Shown in pieces: positions 16,192 to 24,482 of a DNA stretch of 64,000 nt. Numbering within the stretch: the stretch's first letter is position 1; each line of letters starts with the position of its first letter. Origin of the DNA: Oribacterium asaccharolyticum ACB7 (GTDB taxonomy: Bacteria; Bacillota; Clostridia; Lachnospirales; Lachnospiraceae); assembly GCF_000238075.1 (NCBI RefSeq), contig NZ_JH414507.1, positions 1-64,000 of the forward strand, read 5' to 3'. The position numbers were made by a program, and so were the translations under genes. Below the pieces are notes generated by a model. The model did no database searches. It saw nothing but the letters and a program-made list of their open reading frames with translations, and was not told where the DNA came from.

Positions 16192-17550
16192 TTATAAACA
16201 GAAGGTCATATATGCAGGTATACACACTATTCTATCTTTCACTACAAGATTTCTAGGATGGATAATATAACTCTCCCCTATTCTTGCTTTATATTTTTCG
16301 TTAAATCTATTCAGTGAAGCTGTGGTGTATTTTCTCCCTGATTTAACCTCTATAGGATACATTTTATACTTCAGCTTACTGTTATTGGATATAATAAAAT
16401 CAATTTCTATGTCATTACGGTGTTTTTCGCGTGAATAGTGAGTATAAAAGTACAATTTATGTCCATTTGCCACAAGCATCTGCGCTATGACGTTCTCATA
16501 TAACATTCCCTCATTAATAGATAGTTTATCATTTAGAATCTGTGCATATACTTCACTCTCTAACAACTCGTTTTCATCAAATGCATGACTGAGCAAAAGT
16601 CCTGTATCCCCCATATAGCACTTTACATAAGTTCGTTCTTCATTGATTGAGAGGCCAACATTGGGATCATTACACAAAAAACACTCGTTTGAAATCATAG
16701 AATCAGACAGCCAAAAAAAAGTTTCACTATATCGATCCGCATAACTGCCTTCCTGTATATTTTTGAATACGACACGTTTCTCATGCTGTGACAATAATCC
16801 GGGTATTTGATCAAAAATCGCCAAAACTTTGCCACGATACTGTGCCTTAATCTTCATAATATCATTACGATACAATTTCAAAATATCCCGTTTTTCAGCA
16901 TCCACTAAACTGAAGTTTTTTTTATTTTCAATGTAAATGATAAGCGGTTTTGGCATACCACCCACTAGCATATACTGCTTAAAAAGCATCATAGCCTTAT
17001 TATGCATGCCTCTTTCCAAAGGCTCCCGCTTTTCAAAACATCTTTTTATATAATTTAAAAGCTGTTCTTCTCCCAGCGCCCAGGCAAATTCCTCAAAATC
17101 AAGCGGATACATGGTAATGCTTCTCTCCTCTGAGGGGATTACAATATCCTTAACATTTTCCTTAATGGATATCAGTGAACCGGTTTCTATATAATCGTAT
17201 CTGCCATCAGCAACAAGATACTTTATTGCGGCTCTTGCTTGTGGAAACATCTGTACTTCATCAAAAATCAGCACAGATTTTCTTGTAACAAGATTAACCC
17301 CATAGTAGGTACTAAGCAGCATAAATAAATCATCAAGCGTATTCAGGTATTGACTAAAGTATTCTTCTACAACCTTATCCTTCTTTGCAAAATCTATAAG
17401 AATATATGACTCATATTCTTTCCTTGCAAATGCCTCAACAATTGTAGATTTGCCAATACGCCTGGCTCCCTCCAGCATTATCGCTTTTGTTCCACCGCAG
17501 CCATTTTTCCACTCCAATAATTTGCTATAGATTTTTCTTTTTAAAATCAT
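16192..17550 (-). CDS. AAA family ATPase with DUF4143 domain
   Basis: A 452-residue protein with an N-terminal ATPase (Walker A GARRIGKST at 28-36, Walker B VLIFDEVQ) and a C-terminal DUF4143-type region ending in an endonuclease-like fold: FYTHYSREKHRNDIEIDFII followed by PIEVKSGRKYT, a D...E-x-K pattern of PD-(D/E)XK proteins. These ATPases are common, poorly characterised accessory genes of anaerobes. It is a single gene, with four direct repeats in its upstream region. Codon use is more AT-rich than its neighbours, consistent with horizontal transfer. Function is unknown. Confidence 0.85.
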   Translation of the reverse strand: MILKRKIYSKLLEWKNGCGGTKAIMLEGARRIGKSTIVEAFARKEYESYILIDFAKKDKVVEEYFSQYLNTLDDLFMLLSTYYGVNLVTRKSVLIFDEVQMFPQARAAIKYLVADGRYDYIETGSLISIKENVKDIVIPSEERSITMYPLDFEEFAWALGEEQLLNYIKRCFEKREPLERGMHNKAMMLFKQYMLVGGMPKPLIIYIENKKNFSLVDAEKRDILKLYRNDIMKIKAQYRGKVLAIFDQIPGLLSQHEKRVVFKNIQEGSYADRYSETFFWLSDSMISNECFLCNDPNVGLSINEERTYVKCYMGDTGLLLSHAFDENELLESEVYAQILNDKLSINEGMLYENVIAQMLVANGHKLYFYTHYSREKHRNDIEIDFIISNNSKLKYKMYPIEVKSGRKYTTASLNRFNEKYKARIGESYIIHPRNLVVKDRIVCIPAYMTFCL

Positions 17551-17596
17551 CCGATTCTCCTCGCAGTTACAATCTACCTCATTGGGTGGATTTTTT

Positions 17597-17704
17597 GATT
17601 ATGCGCAATGTTTATATATGGCATTTCTTTGATTATACGCGCATTATATTGGAATTTTTGATTATGCGCAAGTATAATATTTTATAATTTTATGATTATG
17701 CGCA
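17597..17704 (+). repeat. Four direct repeats GATTATGCGCA upstream of the ATPase gene
   Basis: GATTATGCGCA at 17597-17607, a variant GATTATACGCGCA at 17631-17643, then exact copies at 17660-17670 and 17694-17704. Starts are 34, 29 and 34 bp apart, close to three helical turns, each usually preceded by T-rich sequence. All lie within 50-155 bp of the ATPase start, so an operator array bound on one DNA face is the simplest reading. Confidence 0.85.
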
Positions 17705-17795
17705 GTTATCTTCATCTATACCCTTGCCACTATCATGGCAAATTAGGGACTTTCACCCTTTATGCTACAGGAGATACAAAGAGACACGAAAAAAG

Positions 17796-17818
17796 ACACC
17801 CTGCATCATGCAAGGTGC
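17796..17818 (-). terminator. Rho-independent terminator of the transglutaminase lipoprotein gene
   Basis: CACCCTGCAT (17797-17806) pairs with ATGCAAGGTG (one G-T pair) as a tight hairpin. On the minus strand it is followed by CTTTTTTC, about 60 bp past the stop at 17878. Confidence 0.8.
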
Positions 17819-17877
17819 TTTTCTCGTATGTAAATGGTAATGCAGAATAGTTACTGCAAAGTATTCTTCTTTTCCGA

Positions 17878-19011
17878 TTAAGCCTTCTTCGTAAAGCTGT
17901 AGGTATAAACGAATTGATCCGGAGTGTAGTTATCGAGCTTTACTCCGTCAACCTCTGCGTATGGATAACCGAAATCATTTAAAGGCTCTCCATCCTGTGC
18001 AGGATTCAAGGTAAGATCTCTTCCATCGGACAAAATCATGCGCTCTGCATCGCAGTTGCCAAAGTAATATTCCTGCTTCTCCTTGGTTTCTGTCTGATCC
18101 TTTGTCCAATTATTCTTTAAAACAGCCTTCAACACATCGGCGGGATCTGCGGAAACCCAACCGGTTCCCTTTAAATAAAACTCTGCCCAGCAGTGCTGAT
18201 TCTTGGTAATATCCTCTGCATTGATACGGATTCCGAAATGCTCTCTGGCAGGAATTCCGGATGCACGACAAAGGGCTACGAACATAGAGTTAATGTCGGT
18301 ACATTTTCCGGTCATGGTGGTATCTAAAAGAGCACAAACATCTCCTTCACCACAACCTTTTACACTTTCATCTCGATTCATATTGGCAATAACCCAGTCA
18401 TAGATTGCTCTGGCCTTCTCTAAATCTGTGGTCTTTCCTTCGGTAACTTCTGCAGCCTTATTCTTCACCTGATCATTCAAGGGAAGGTTCTTGGAAGGCT
18501 CTAAATACTTCTTTACATCCGCAGGAATCTCCGCCTTTTCATCCTCCTTTAATTCAGGACTGACGATTTCTTCTCTCTTTACCTGTAAATCCAGCTTTAC
18601 CACTCTGTCGGCAGGCTCGGCATTTTCATCCCATTCCACGTAGAGCATCTTATTGCCCCAGTCGTCCGTGTTCATTTCCGCCTTAGCCTTTCCTGCATCA
18701 TACTTTACGTCCTCAACAGTCTGATACTCACTGCTTTGCGGAACAGGAATCCAAAGGCGAACCTTCTTTCCTTTTTCGTACTTGGATAAGTCAATGGTAT
18801 TGTTTACTGCCCCCTCAACCACCTTCTTTTCGGAAACCTCTGCCTTTTCCGTCTCCTTCTCAGAGCTCTTCTCCGTTGCGGCAACAGATTCTGTGCTCTT
18901 CTCTGTGCCCTTTGCACTTGTTTCTACATTGCTTGCAGCCTTATTTCCGCAAGCAGCCATCAGCATTCCTACTGTTCCCAAGAGCAACAGCAATTTTAAG
19001 CTTTTTTTCAT
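17878..19011 (-). CDS. Transglutaminase-like lipoprotein
   Basis: A 377-residue exported protein. The N-terminus MKKSLKLLLLLGTVGMLMAACGNK is a lipoprotein signal with lipobox MAAC and Cys at about 21, followed by a Glu/Ser/Lys-rich linker to about residue 65. The transglutaminase core has the cysteine in MTGKCTDINSMFVAL, the histidine in QHCWAEFYL and the aspartate in WVSADPADV, a complete papain-like triad. Such proteins act on surface proteins or peptidoglycan as hydrolases or cross-linkers. The ribosome site AAGGAGG is strong. It has its own terminator and no operon partner. Confidence 0.9.
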   Translation of the reverse strand: MKKSLKLLLLLGTVGMLMAACGNKAASNVETSAKGTEKSTESVAATEKSSEKETEKAEVSEKKVVEGAVNNTIDLSKYEKGKKVRLWIPVPQSSEYQTVEDVKYDAGKAKAEMNTDDWGNKMLYVEWDENAEPADRVVKLDLQVKREEIVSPELKEDEKAEIPADVKKYLEPSKNLPLNDQVKNKAAEVTEGKTTDLEKARAIYDWVIANMNRDESVKGCGEGDVCALLDTTMTGKCTDINSMFVALCRASGIPAREHFGIRINAEDITKNQHCWAEFYLKGTGWVSADPADVLKAVLKNNWTKDQTETKEKQEYYFGNCDAERMILSDGRDLTLNPAQDGEPLNDFGYPYAEVDGVKLDNYTPDQFVYTYSFTKKA

Positions 19012-19229
19012 TTTTTCCTCCTTAAGCCACTCTTTTCAAACTGTAACGGGGAAAGTATACGCCTATGATGGATAGGATAGAAATTGATTCTTTCTATAAA
19101 AACAGCTATTTATTTTAAATCTGCATAAATCAAAAAAATCTTTCTCGAAGGGATATGATGATGAAACTCCAAAAATTGTAAAATCTATCAGGATAATCCC
19201 GCTAAGCAGTTCAAAAGGAATTTTCATGG

Positions 19230-20474
19230 TTAAGATATACTTCTTTCCTCCCCCGGTTCATAGATCCTGCGAAGCGCTTTCTGCCTTCCCAAAATCAGAA
19301 TAAAACCGGATAGCAGGGTAATTGTTCCGCCAATCGTAACGCACCATCGATAATCCAGTATCTCTCCAAGAAAGCCCATCATTAAAGAAAACACACTGCA
19401 TCCGGCTGTAACCAGAACCCCCTGGAAAGCATTGACTCGAGACCGGAGTCTCTCCGGAATATAAGTCTGCACGGCTGCGTTTCTTATGATGGCGCTGTTA
19501 CTCCCGAGAAAGCCGCAAATTCCTCTGTTTAAAAGCATCAAAGGATAAGGAAGCCAGAGCAAACACATGTCCATCGCGGAATATGTTTGATAGACAAAAA
19601 ACACGAAACCGAACTTCTTCTTATCCGGAATTTTAATTCGATATTGTAATGCACTGCCGATTGACCTTCCTATAAACTCCACCACGGAAAATGCGGCATA
19701 CATTGCCGCCGTGAATCCCGGAAAAGTACGGAAAAAAGCGATGAGAAGGGGAGAATATCCGGTGTCAACACCATTGCTCACCGCCATATATTCATAAAGA
19801 CCTAAAAGACCGCGTTCTTTCTTTAAATACTGTACCGCCTCCCGTACGTCCGAGGCCCATGCCTTAAGAGAATAGGGCGCAGAATTATGTCGTTCCGTTT
19901 CATCCAAACGAATAAAGCTCTCCGTGATGGCGGCAAGAAGCGATAATCCGCCCTGCGCAATCAGAATCCATGCCACACCGAATGTGTCCAAAAGCACTGC
20001 GGCAAACGGGGTCATAATCACCGTTAAAACCGGATAAAGCATGGAAGATACCGCGTAGCCCTTTTGCTCCGCGCCTTTCGGGATTAATTCCGGATAAATA
20101 CTGGTAAACGCCAACTCGTCTACCGATCCGAGACAGGCCAGAAGCAAAGACAGCGCGAGATACCCGATGTAGGAAAAGTGAAAAAACAAGAGCCATAGTC
20201 CCATGCCGAAAATCAAAAAGGAATTGGCAACATCTCCCATGACCAGAAAAGTCTTTCTCGGAAGTCGATCCATAATAGGCGCAATGACGATAGGGATAAA
20301 CAGGAAGGGAAGAAGCTGAATTGCCACAATCAGAGCGGATGCCAAAGTGCTCCCGGTTTCATCGAAAACCAGGAACGCCAGTGCAAAACCTCCTGCAATG
20401 CCCCCGATCGTTCCCATCGTAGACGCAAGAATCACTAAGCTGAAATTTCGATTCCAGAGTTTTGTTGTTGTCAT
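19230..20474 (-). CDS. Major facilitator superfamily transporter
   Basis: A 414-residue membrane protein with about 12 hydrophobic helices. The loop between helices 2 and 3 reads APIMDRLPRKTFLVMGD, the MFS motif A region. The sequence resembles MFS_3-type exporters such as macrolide or enterobactin efflux proteins; the substrate is not known. The start at 20474 is chosen because GAGGG lies five bases upstream; the frame extends to 20516 without a ribosome site. Single gene. Confidence 0.9.
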   Translation of the reverse strand: MTTTKLWNRNFSLVILASTMGTIGGIAGGFALAFLVFDETGSTLASALIVAIQLLPFLFIPIVIAPIMDRLPRKTFLVMGDVANSFLIFGMGLWLLFFHFSYIGYLALSLLLACLGSVDELAFTSIYPELIPKGAEQKGYAVSSMLYPVLTVIMTPFAAVLLDTFGVAWILIAQGGLSLLAAITESFIRLDETERHNSAPYSLKAWASDVREAVQYLKKERGLLGLYEYMAVSNGVDTGYSPLLIAFFRTFPGFTAAMYAAFSVVEFIGRSIGSALQYRIKIPDKKKFGFVFFVYQTYSAMDMCLLWLPYPLMLLNRGICGFLGSNSAIIRNAAVQTYIPERLRSRVNAFQGVLVTAGCSVFSLMMGFLGEILDYRWCVTIGGTITLLSGFILILGRQKALRRIYEPGEERSIS

Positions 20475-20567
20475 ATTTCCCTCAGCATACCTATTTTCTT
20501 CCACCATACCCGACAATAGTATTTTAGTATAATCCCGAGAAGGAATGTTATAGCCTTCTCTTAAAAA

Positions 20568-21620
20568 CTATACAACGATTTCATAATGATCCTTTAATTC
20601 ATTTAAGGCACTATGCTTAATGCATCCTTCTTTTTGTAATCTTCCAACCACAATCCCGGGTGCAATGCCTTGCTTCTCAGCGAACGCACGTATACTTGAT
20701 GCGGAAAAGCTCTTACGGTCAACAAATTCAGCAAAATCATTGCCCGGGATTAATGTGTCTCCGGACCAAGAATTTGCGGCTTGCTCATCATCCTCTGAAG
20801 TTCCATTCATTTGACCTATGTGTCCTAATACGATATGTGCTAATTCATGAAATAGACTGAACCAGAACTTATCCGCATCCTTGCCTCGTGTAGTTAATCC
20901 TACAACAATCTTATTTCCGTCTATAAAGGAGGCTCCCTGTAAAAATGAGCCTTGCAAATGTGGCAAAAAAACAAGTGCAATTCCACACTCAGCAAGCATA
21001 CTTTTAAGCTTCGGGCTGAACTCTTTCGCTTTCATGACTGTCATCAATCTAATTTTCGGAATAATATTCATTAAGCCCTTAACATTGATGGGGGCGGTTT
21101 CGATTTCTCTGGCCTTTATCCTTGCTTCTTGTGCCCAAGCCAGTAAGGCTAGATCACTCTTTTCTGTCACAGCCAACCTTCTGCATGCAATTCTTGTTAT
21201 CTGAATATTCTCCAGTAGTGAAAGTTCCACAAGCTCAAAATATTTTCTAAGATGCACTACTTTTTCCTTTAATACTCTCGTTTCAGGAACCCATCCATAT
21301 TTAGCCATCTCATTATAAGGCAGTTTTTTAGCTATCTCTTCATCCTTATCCATAGCATTTTCCGCTTCTGCTTTGATTAATTTTTCCCTATATATCCCCT
21401 CTAAATTATTCCAAAACTTTGCAGGTACTCCAAGTACCATCTCCAATCTAACAGCTACCTCCGGAGTTAACTGTACTTCTCCATTTATTAGCTTACTGAT
21501 ATGTTTTTCAGACATATCCATTCTCGCAGCAAACTCTTTTTGACTCATTCCTCTGTCCTTAAGCTGCTCTTTTATCGTCGCTCCGGGCGGTGTTGCAATA
21601 ATGCTACGACTTCTCACCAT
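20568..21620 (-). CDS. HigA-type antitoxin with C-terminal ImmA/IrrE metallopeptidase domain
   Basis: A 350-residue protein. Residues 15-70 are an XRE helix-turn-helix of the HigA/VapI type (TIKEQLKDRGMSQKEFAARM, then KHISKLINGEVQLTPEVA). The C-terminal half holds an ImmA/IrrE zinc-protease motif, FHELAHIVLGH, near residue 255. Fusions of this type accompany HigB-like toxins and repress the operon. It lies 29 bp downstream of the toxin gene and is probably co-transcribed with it from the promoter at 21988-22016. The peptidase target is unknown; cleavage of the antitoxin itself or of a partner is a possibility. Confidence 0.88.
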   Translation of the reverse strand: MVRSRSIIATPPGATIKEQLKDRGMSQKEFAARMDMSEKHISKLINGEVQLTPEVAVRLEMVLGVPAKFWNNLEGIYREKLIKAEAENAMDKDEEIAKKLPYNEMAKYGWVPETRVLKEKVVHLRKYFELVELSLLENIQITRIACRRLAVTEKSDLALLAWAQEARIKAREIETAPINVKGLMNIIPKIRLMTVMKAKEFSPKLKSMLAECGIALVFLPHLQGSFLQGASFIDGNKIVVGLTTRGKDADKFWFSLFHELAHIVLGHIGQMNGTSEDDEQAANSWSGDTLIPGNDFAEFVDRKSFSASSIRAFAEKQGIAPGIVVGRLQKEGCIKHSALNELKDHYEIVV

Positions 21621-21649
21621 AGTGCTACCCCCTATTTCATTTCACTTTT

Positions 21650-21946
21650 CTAATGGTAATCCACTATCTCCATAATATGAGCTACCTGTATCTTATTACC
21701 ATGTTTTTCAAATACCATTCTATACGGATGAACTAAATCAACTGCATATTGCCCTTTACGGTTATTCGTCAATGGGTGACACCTACCAATATGAAATTTA
21801 ATCATCTCTTCCACTGTGTCTACAGCTTCTATTTCAGCAATACGCATCTGTATTTTTTCAGACATTTCATTTCCATAAGTTCGGTCTGAAACTTTTGCAT
21901 CCGTACAAACTTTCTTTATTTTATTTGTTTTGTACGTAACTTCCAA
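21650..21946 (-). CDS. HigB/RelE-superfamily toxin
   Basis: A 98-residue protein of the RelE/ParE superfamily, HigB branch: small, basic, with IKFHIGRCHPLTNNRKGQYAVDL and a C-terminal YRMVFEKHG strand that matches killer-protein-type toxins. HigB proteins cut mRNA at the ribosome. The start is TTG, six bases after AGGTG; the ATG just upstream is out of frame. Toxin-first gene order (higBA) fits the HigBA type. Operators at 21968-21984 and 22006-22058 flank the promoter. Confidence 0.82.
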   Translation of the reverse strand: MEVTYKTNKIKKVCTDAKVSDRTYGNEMSEKIQMRIAEIEAVDTVEEMIKFHIGRCHPLTNNRKGQYAVDLVHPYRMVFEKHGNKIQVAHIMEIVDYH

Positions 21947-21967
21947 GGCATCACCTCTTCCTTGTAA

Positions 21968-21984
21968 TTTACCTTATAGGTAAA
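21968..21984. promoter_or_regulatory. higBA operator 1
   Basis: Perfect inverted repeat TTTACCT-TAT-AGGTAAA, positioned just after the -10 box. The same 17-bp core is found in the centre of the long palindrome 56 bp away, so both are likely bound by the HigA-type helix-turn-helix protein. Confidence 0.8.
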
Positions 21985-21987
21985 TCT

Positions 21988-22016
21988 ATATTACTATCTG
22001 TACACATTTATGTCAA
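21988..22016 (-). promoter_or_regulatory. Promoter of the higBA operon
   Basis: On the minus strand, perfect TTGACA (22011-22016), 17-bp spacer and TAATAT (21988-21993). The -35 box lies inside one arm of the long palindrome and the -10 box directly abuts the small operator, an arrangement typical for toxin-antitoxin autorepression. Confidence 0.82.
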
Positions 22017-22058
22017 TTATGGATTTACCTTATAGGTAAATCCATAATTGACATAAAT
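22006..22058. promoter_or_regulatory. higBA operator 2: perfect palindrome with 25-bp arms
   Basis: Arms 22006-22030 and 22034-22058 are exact reverse complements around a TAT centre, 53 bp in total. The centre repeats operator 1. Each arm carries a TTGACA box pointing outward, so a second, plus-strand promoter is conceivable, with CATAAC 17 bp downstream. Confidence 0.9.
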
Positions 22059-22071
22059 ACAGTTTTTATTC

Positions 22072-22111
22072 ATAACAAGATACCGCCCTCTCCGCGAGCG
22101 ATACTCATTAA
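22072..22111 (+). repeat. Dispersed imperfect palindrome, copy B
   Basis: ATAACAAGATACCGC then GCGAGCGATACTCATTA, highly similar to copy A at 13385. It sits between the higBA regulatory region and the 3' end of the XRE-GIY-YIG gene. Confidence 0.85.
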
Positions 22112-22114
22112 GAA

Positions 22115-23041
22115 TTATAATTCAATATTGTGATAATATTTAATCATTTCTTTCTGCACATGTTCCGGAATTAGAGTATCTCCGGTAACAATTGCTTTTC
22201 CATTATAACTATTCCCCTTTAAATATGTTTTTTCTTCCAGAATCAGTTTTGTTTCCGCATAATATCTCCATGTAGCTGATTGTAATCCACTTAACTTTTC
22301 GGGTTCAAGCGCCAATAACTTAAAATGATAATCGATTCTGAACTGCGCTGTACCTTTTAAATATTTCTTCATCGAAGGATATTCTTCCTTTTTTAGTTTT
22401 GAAATATGTTCGTGAAAACGGCGCGGTAAATCTATTGTTTCCCCTATTCTAAGTAGCTCTCCCTCCCTGTTACAAATCCCGTACACGCATCTTGCTTTGG
22501 CATATTCTTCAATTTTGTCTTCCGTATCTATAATAATATTCTTTCTATCTACAGGAATGGAAATGCCCTGCAGTGCCAGTAAGTCTCCCAGCACTTCAGG
22601 AAAATGGCTTTCATGGGTAGTATTTCCGGGGCGTGACCACGATGCTCCGGAAAAAAGTACCGCTTCCAATAAGATAGAATCCGAAATTCCAAAAAAATGG
22701 CCTAAATCTCTTCTAAAAATATCCAGTTGCTTTTGGATGTAAGCAAACATAAAAGAATCTATTCCCATAAGATCCGCAATAACCTTTGCTCTGCTGCATA
22801 TGGCTGCATTGATTTCGGAAAATACGTCCGGACTGCTCTTTCTTTCAGACTCGCTTAGCTCCTCTATGCCTACTCCCAATGCCTGTGCAATTTTATCTAA
22901 TGTTTTTGAAAAAGGCTTGGCTAAGTCTGATGATTCAATTTTATTAAGAGTAACTACCGAGATTCCGGCAATTTTCGCCAATTCATATTGTGTTAGGCCC
23001 CTAGCTTCCCGTAATTTTTTTAATTTCTCTCTGCTATACAT
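22115..23041 (-). CDS. XRE helix-turn-helix protein fused to a GIY-YIG nuclease-like domain
   Basis: A 308-residue protein. Residues 1-65 are a canonical XRE domain (LREARGLTQYELAKIAGISV, VTLNKIESSD). A helical middle region follows. At about 195-230 a GIY-YIG-like signature appears: CVYGICN, then LLRIGETIDLPRRFHEHI with the conserved Arg and His; a downstream Glu in WRYYAETKLI could be the metal ligand. This combination is unusual and I do not recognise a named family. It may be a DNA-binding nuclease or a self-regulated accessory protein near the higBA pair. Four TTTCATT sites precede the start. AAGGAGAGAG is the ribosome site. Confidence 0.7.
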   Translation of the reverse strand: MYSREKLKKLREARGLTQYELAKIAGISVVTLNKIESSDLAKPFSKTLDKIAQALGVGIEELSESERKSSPDVFSEINAAICSRAKVIADLMGIDSFMFAYIQKQLDIFRRDLGHFFGISDSILLEAVLFSGASWSRPGNTTHESHFPEVLGDLLALQGISIPVDRKNIIIDTEDKIEEYAKARCVYGICNREGELLRIGETIDLPRRFHEHISKLKKEEYPSMKKYLKGTAQFRIDYHFKLLALEPEKLSGLQSATWRYYAETKLILEEKTYLKGNSYNGKAIVTGDTLIPEHVQKEMIKYYHNIEL

Positions 23042-23063
23042 CGCTCTCTCCTTTTTTATTTTA

Positions 23064-23111
23064 TTTCATTCTTATTTCATTTTAACAATAAAGTTTCATT
23101 TTTGTTTCATT
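23064..23111. repeat. Four TTTCATT repeats, two pairs with 11-bp spacing
   Basis: TTTCATT at 23064, 23075, 23094 and 23105: two pairs, each spaced one helical turn (11 bp), 19 bp apart. They lie directly upstream of the XRE-GIY-YIG gene and may be its own binding sites (inference). Confidence 0.7.
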
Positions 23112-23255
23112 TTTATTATGCAGAGAAGATTGGTTTTTGCAAGATTAAACTATAAAAAGGATAAAATAAAATCGTAAGAATATGAAAATGGAGCTTTCTA
23201 TATCTTTTCTCGGCTTTATGATACTGTATAAAGAAAATAATGAAAGGAATAAATC

Positions 23256-24146
23256 ATGAAAATTCATAAGCCCACCGTCATCAGTCTCGCTTTTTTAGCC
23301 GCCGTTTATCTTGTTATGCAGTGGAGAGGAAATACTGCCTCTGTGGAGAAAAATAGCCAATCCTCCTCTGAAACACAGACTGAGGCGACAAAATCCGATA
23401 AAGAAAAAGGGGTAAACGAAGCGGAAACAAGTTCCGAGAATACAACTCCCGAAGTAGCTAATCCAAAAGCAGTCTACACCGCCTATTTAACCCTCTTAAA
23501 AGAAAGGCAAAAAGACATTGAAGCCTATACCTGGCAAGCTTACGAGGAAGATAAAGACGGAGCGCCTATCAGTGTAGAAACGAAGGGGATTGCCGTAGCC
23601 GATGTTTATGGGGACAGCACGCCCGAGTTGCTTTTTATCGATGCAGAGGAAAATAACGGAGAGGGGGCTGCCATTCGCGCGAATCTCCACATTTACAGCT
23701 TTCAAGACGGAAAGCCTGTGGAAGTGGCGAAGAAGGAAAATCTGGATTATCAAGTAGGTGGCGGCGCCGTGTACAACATTTTCCTGACGGAAAAGGACAA
23801 GCGTCTCTACCTTGAGCAAATTGACTTCGATGCGAAGGAAACGGATGTGCTTTATCTTCTCCCTATGTCCGGCAATTTCCCCTTGGGATGGGATAAGCAG
23901 GCAAGCTATAGCTATGACCCGGAGAAAGGGTTGGAAAATGACGAAACTTCTCCACAGCGTTCCGATGAAGAATTTATCCTCTATGATAAGCCCGTAGAAA
24001 AGGCAGACTACTACGCCTTTAAAAAAAGAATTGTGGAAAAAAATCCGAAAAGTTTGATTAGTAACTTTGGAGGAGAAGAGAAAAAAGAAGCTTCTGCCCT
24101 GAGCTACAGTGAGGCCATTTCCTTTTTGGAAAAGCAAATAGAATAA
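23256..24146 (+). CDS. Membrane-anchored extracytoplasmic protein with VCBS/FG-GAP-like segment
   Basis: A 296-residue protein with one N-terminal hydrophobic segment (about 8-22), a Ser/Glu/Thr-rich linker to about 65 and a globular part. IAVADVYGDSTPELLFID is a VCBS-like calcium-loop motif. The layout (linker, YTAYLTLLKE, acidic loop strand, repeated beta strands) matches the N-terminal part of the large protein at 36085-38907, so the two are probably paralogous. No enzyme motif is seen. Function is unknown; it likely faces outward. Ribosome site AAAGGAATAAATC. Confidence 0.75.
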   Translation: MKIHKPTVISLAFLAAVYLVMQWRGNTASVEKNSQSSSETQTEATKSDKEKGVNEAETSSENTTPEVANPKAVYTAYLTLLKERQKDIEAYTWQAYEEDKDGAPISVETKGIAVADVYGDSTPELLFIDAEENNGEGAAIRANLHIYSFQDGKPVEVAKKENLDYQVGGGAVYNIFLTEKDKRLYLEQIDFDAKETDVLYLLPMSGNFPLGWDKQASYSYDPEKGLENDETSPQRSDEEFILYDKPVEKADYYAFKKRIVEKNPKSLISNFGGEEKKEASALSYSEAISFLEKQIE

Positions 24147-24293
24147 TGCGATAGAGCAAGAACAGCAAGACAAAAATGAAAAGGCTTTCTTGCCTCCACC
24201 CCAGAATCACTTTATCAAAAAATTGATAACGGAGGATTGGACTTTTTGCACTCCAAGAGATAGAAAAACCTTCGATGAGCGCATCGTTCATCA

Positions 24294-24479
24294 CTATTCG
24301 CTTCCTCCGGGAGTGACTTTCCGCCGCAGCACCTCTTCGTATTCAGCCATGATTTCATCACTGAGGAGAGGAACAATGCTTCCCACAAGAGCCTGTTCCA
24401 GAACCGCTCCGGGCACGGAATCCCATCGAAGAAGAGCGGAAACCAATACATTGGTGTCTATCACTGCATATAGCTTCAT
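24294..24479 (-). pseudogene. Truncated PIN-domain toxin
   Basis: Only 61 residues remain: MKLYAVIDTNVLVSALLRWD has the first acidic active-site Asp of PIN ribonucleases (COG1569-type), and EIMAEYEEVLRRK follows with the second acidic residue. Intact members are about 130-140 residues and carry two more acidic residues, which are missing. The reading frame ends shortly after EEVLRRK. It starts 3 bp after the RelB-like gene, so this is a toxin-antitoxin pair with a dead toxin. Confidence 0.75.
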
Positions 24480-24482
24480 ACG

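Noticed and set aside
17597..17704. CRISPR array
   Set aside because: The four repeats are only 11 bp with 18-23 bp between them, and no cas gene is seen; they look like operator repeats.
24215..24451. A separate gene overlapping the PIN remnant in another frame
   Set aside because: It has no start signal or domain and is a frame shadow; it also does not restore the missing PIN part.
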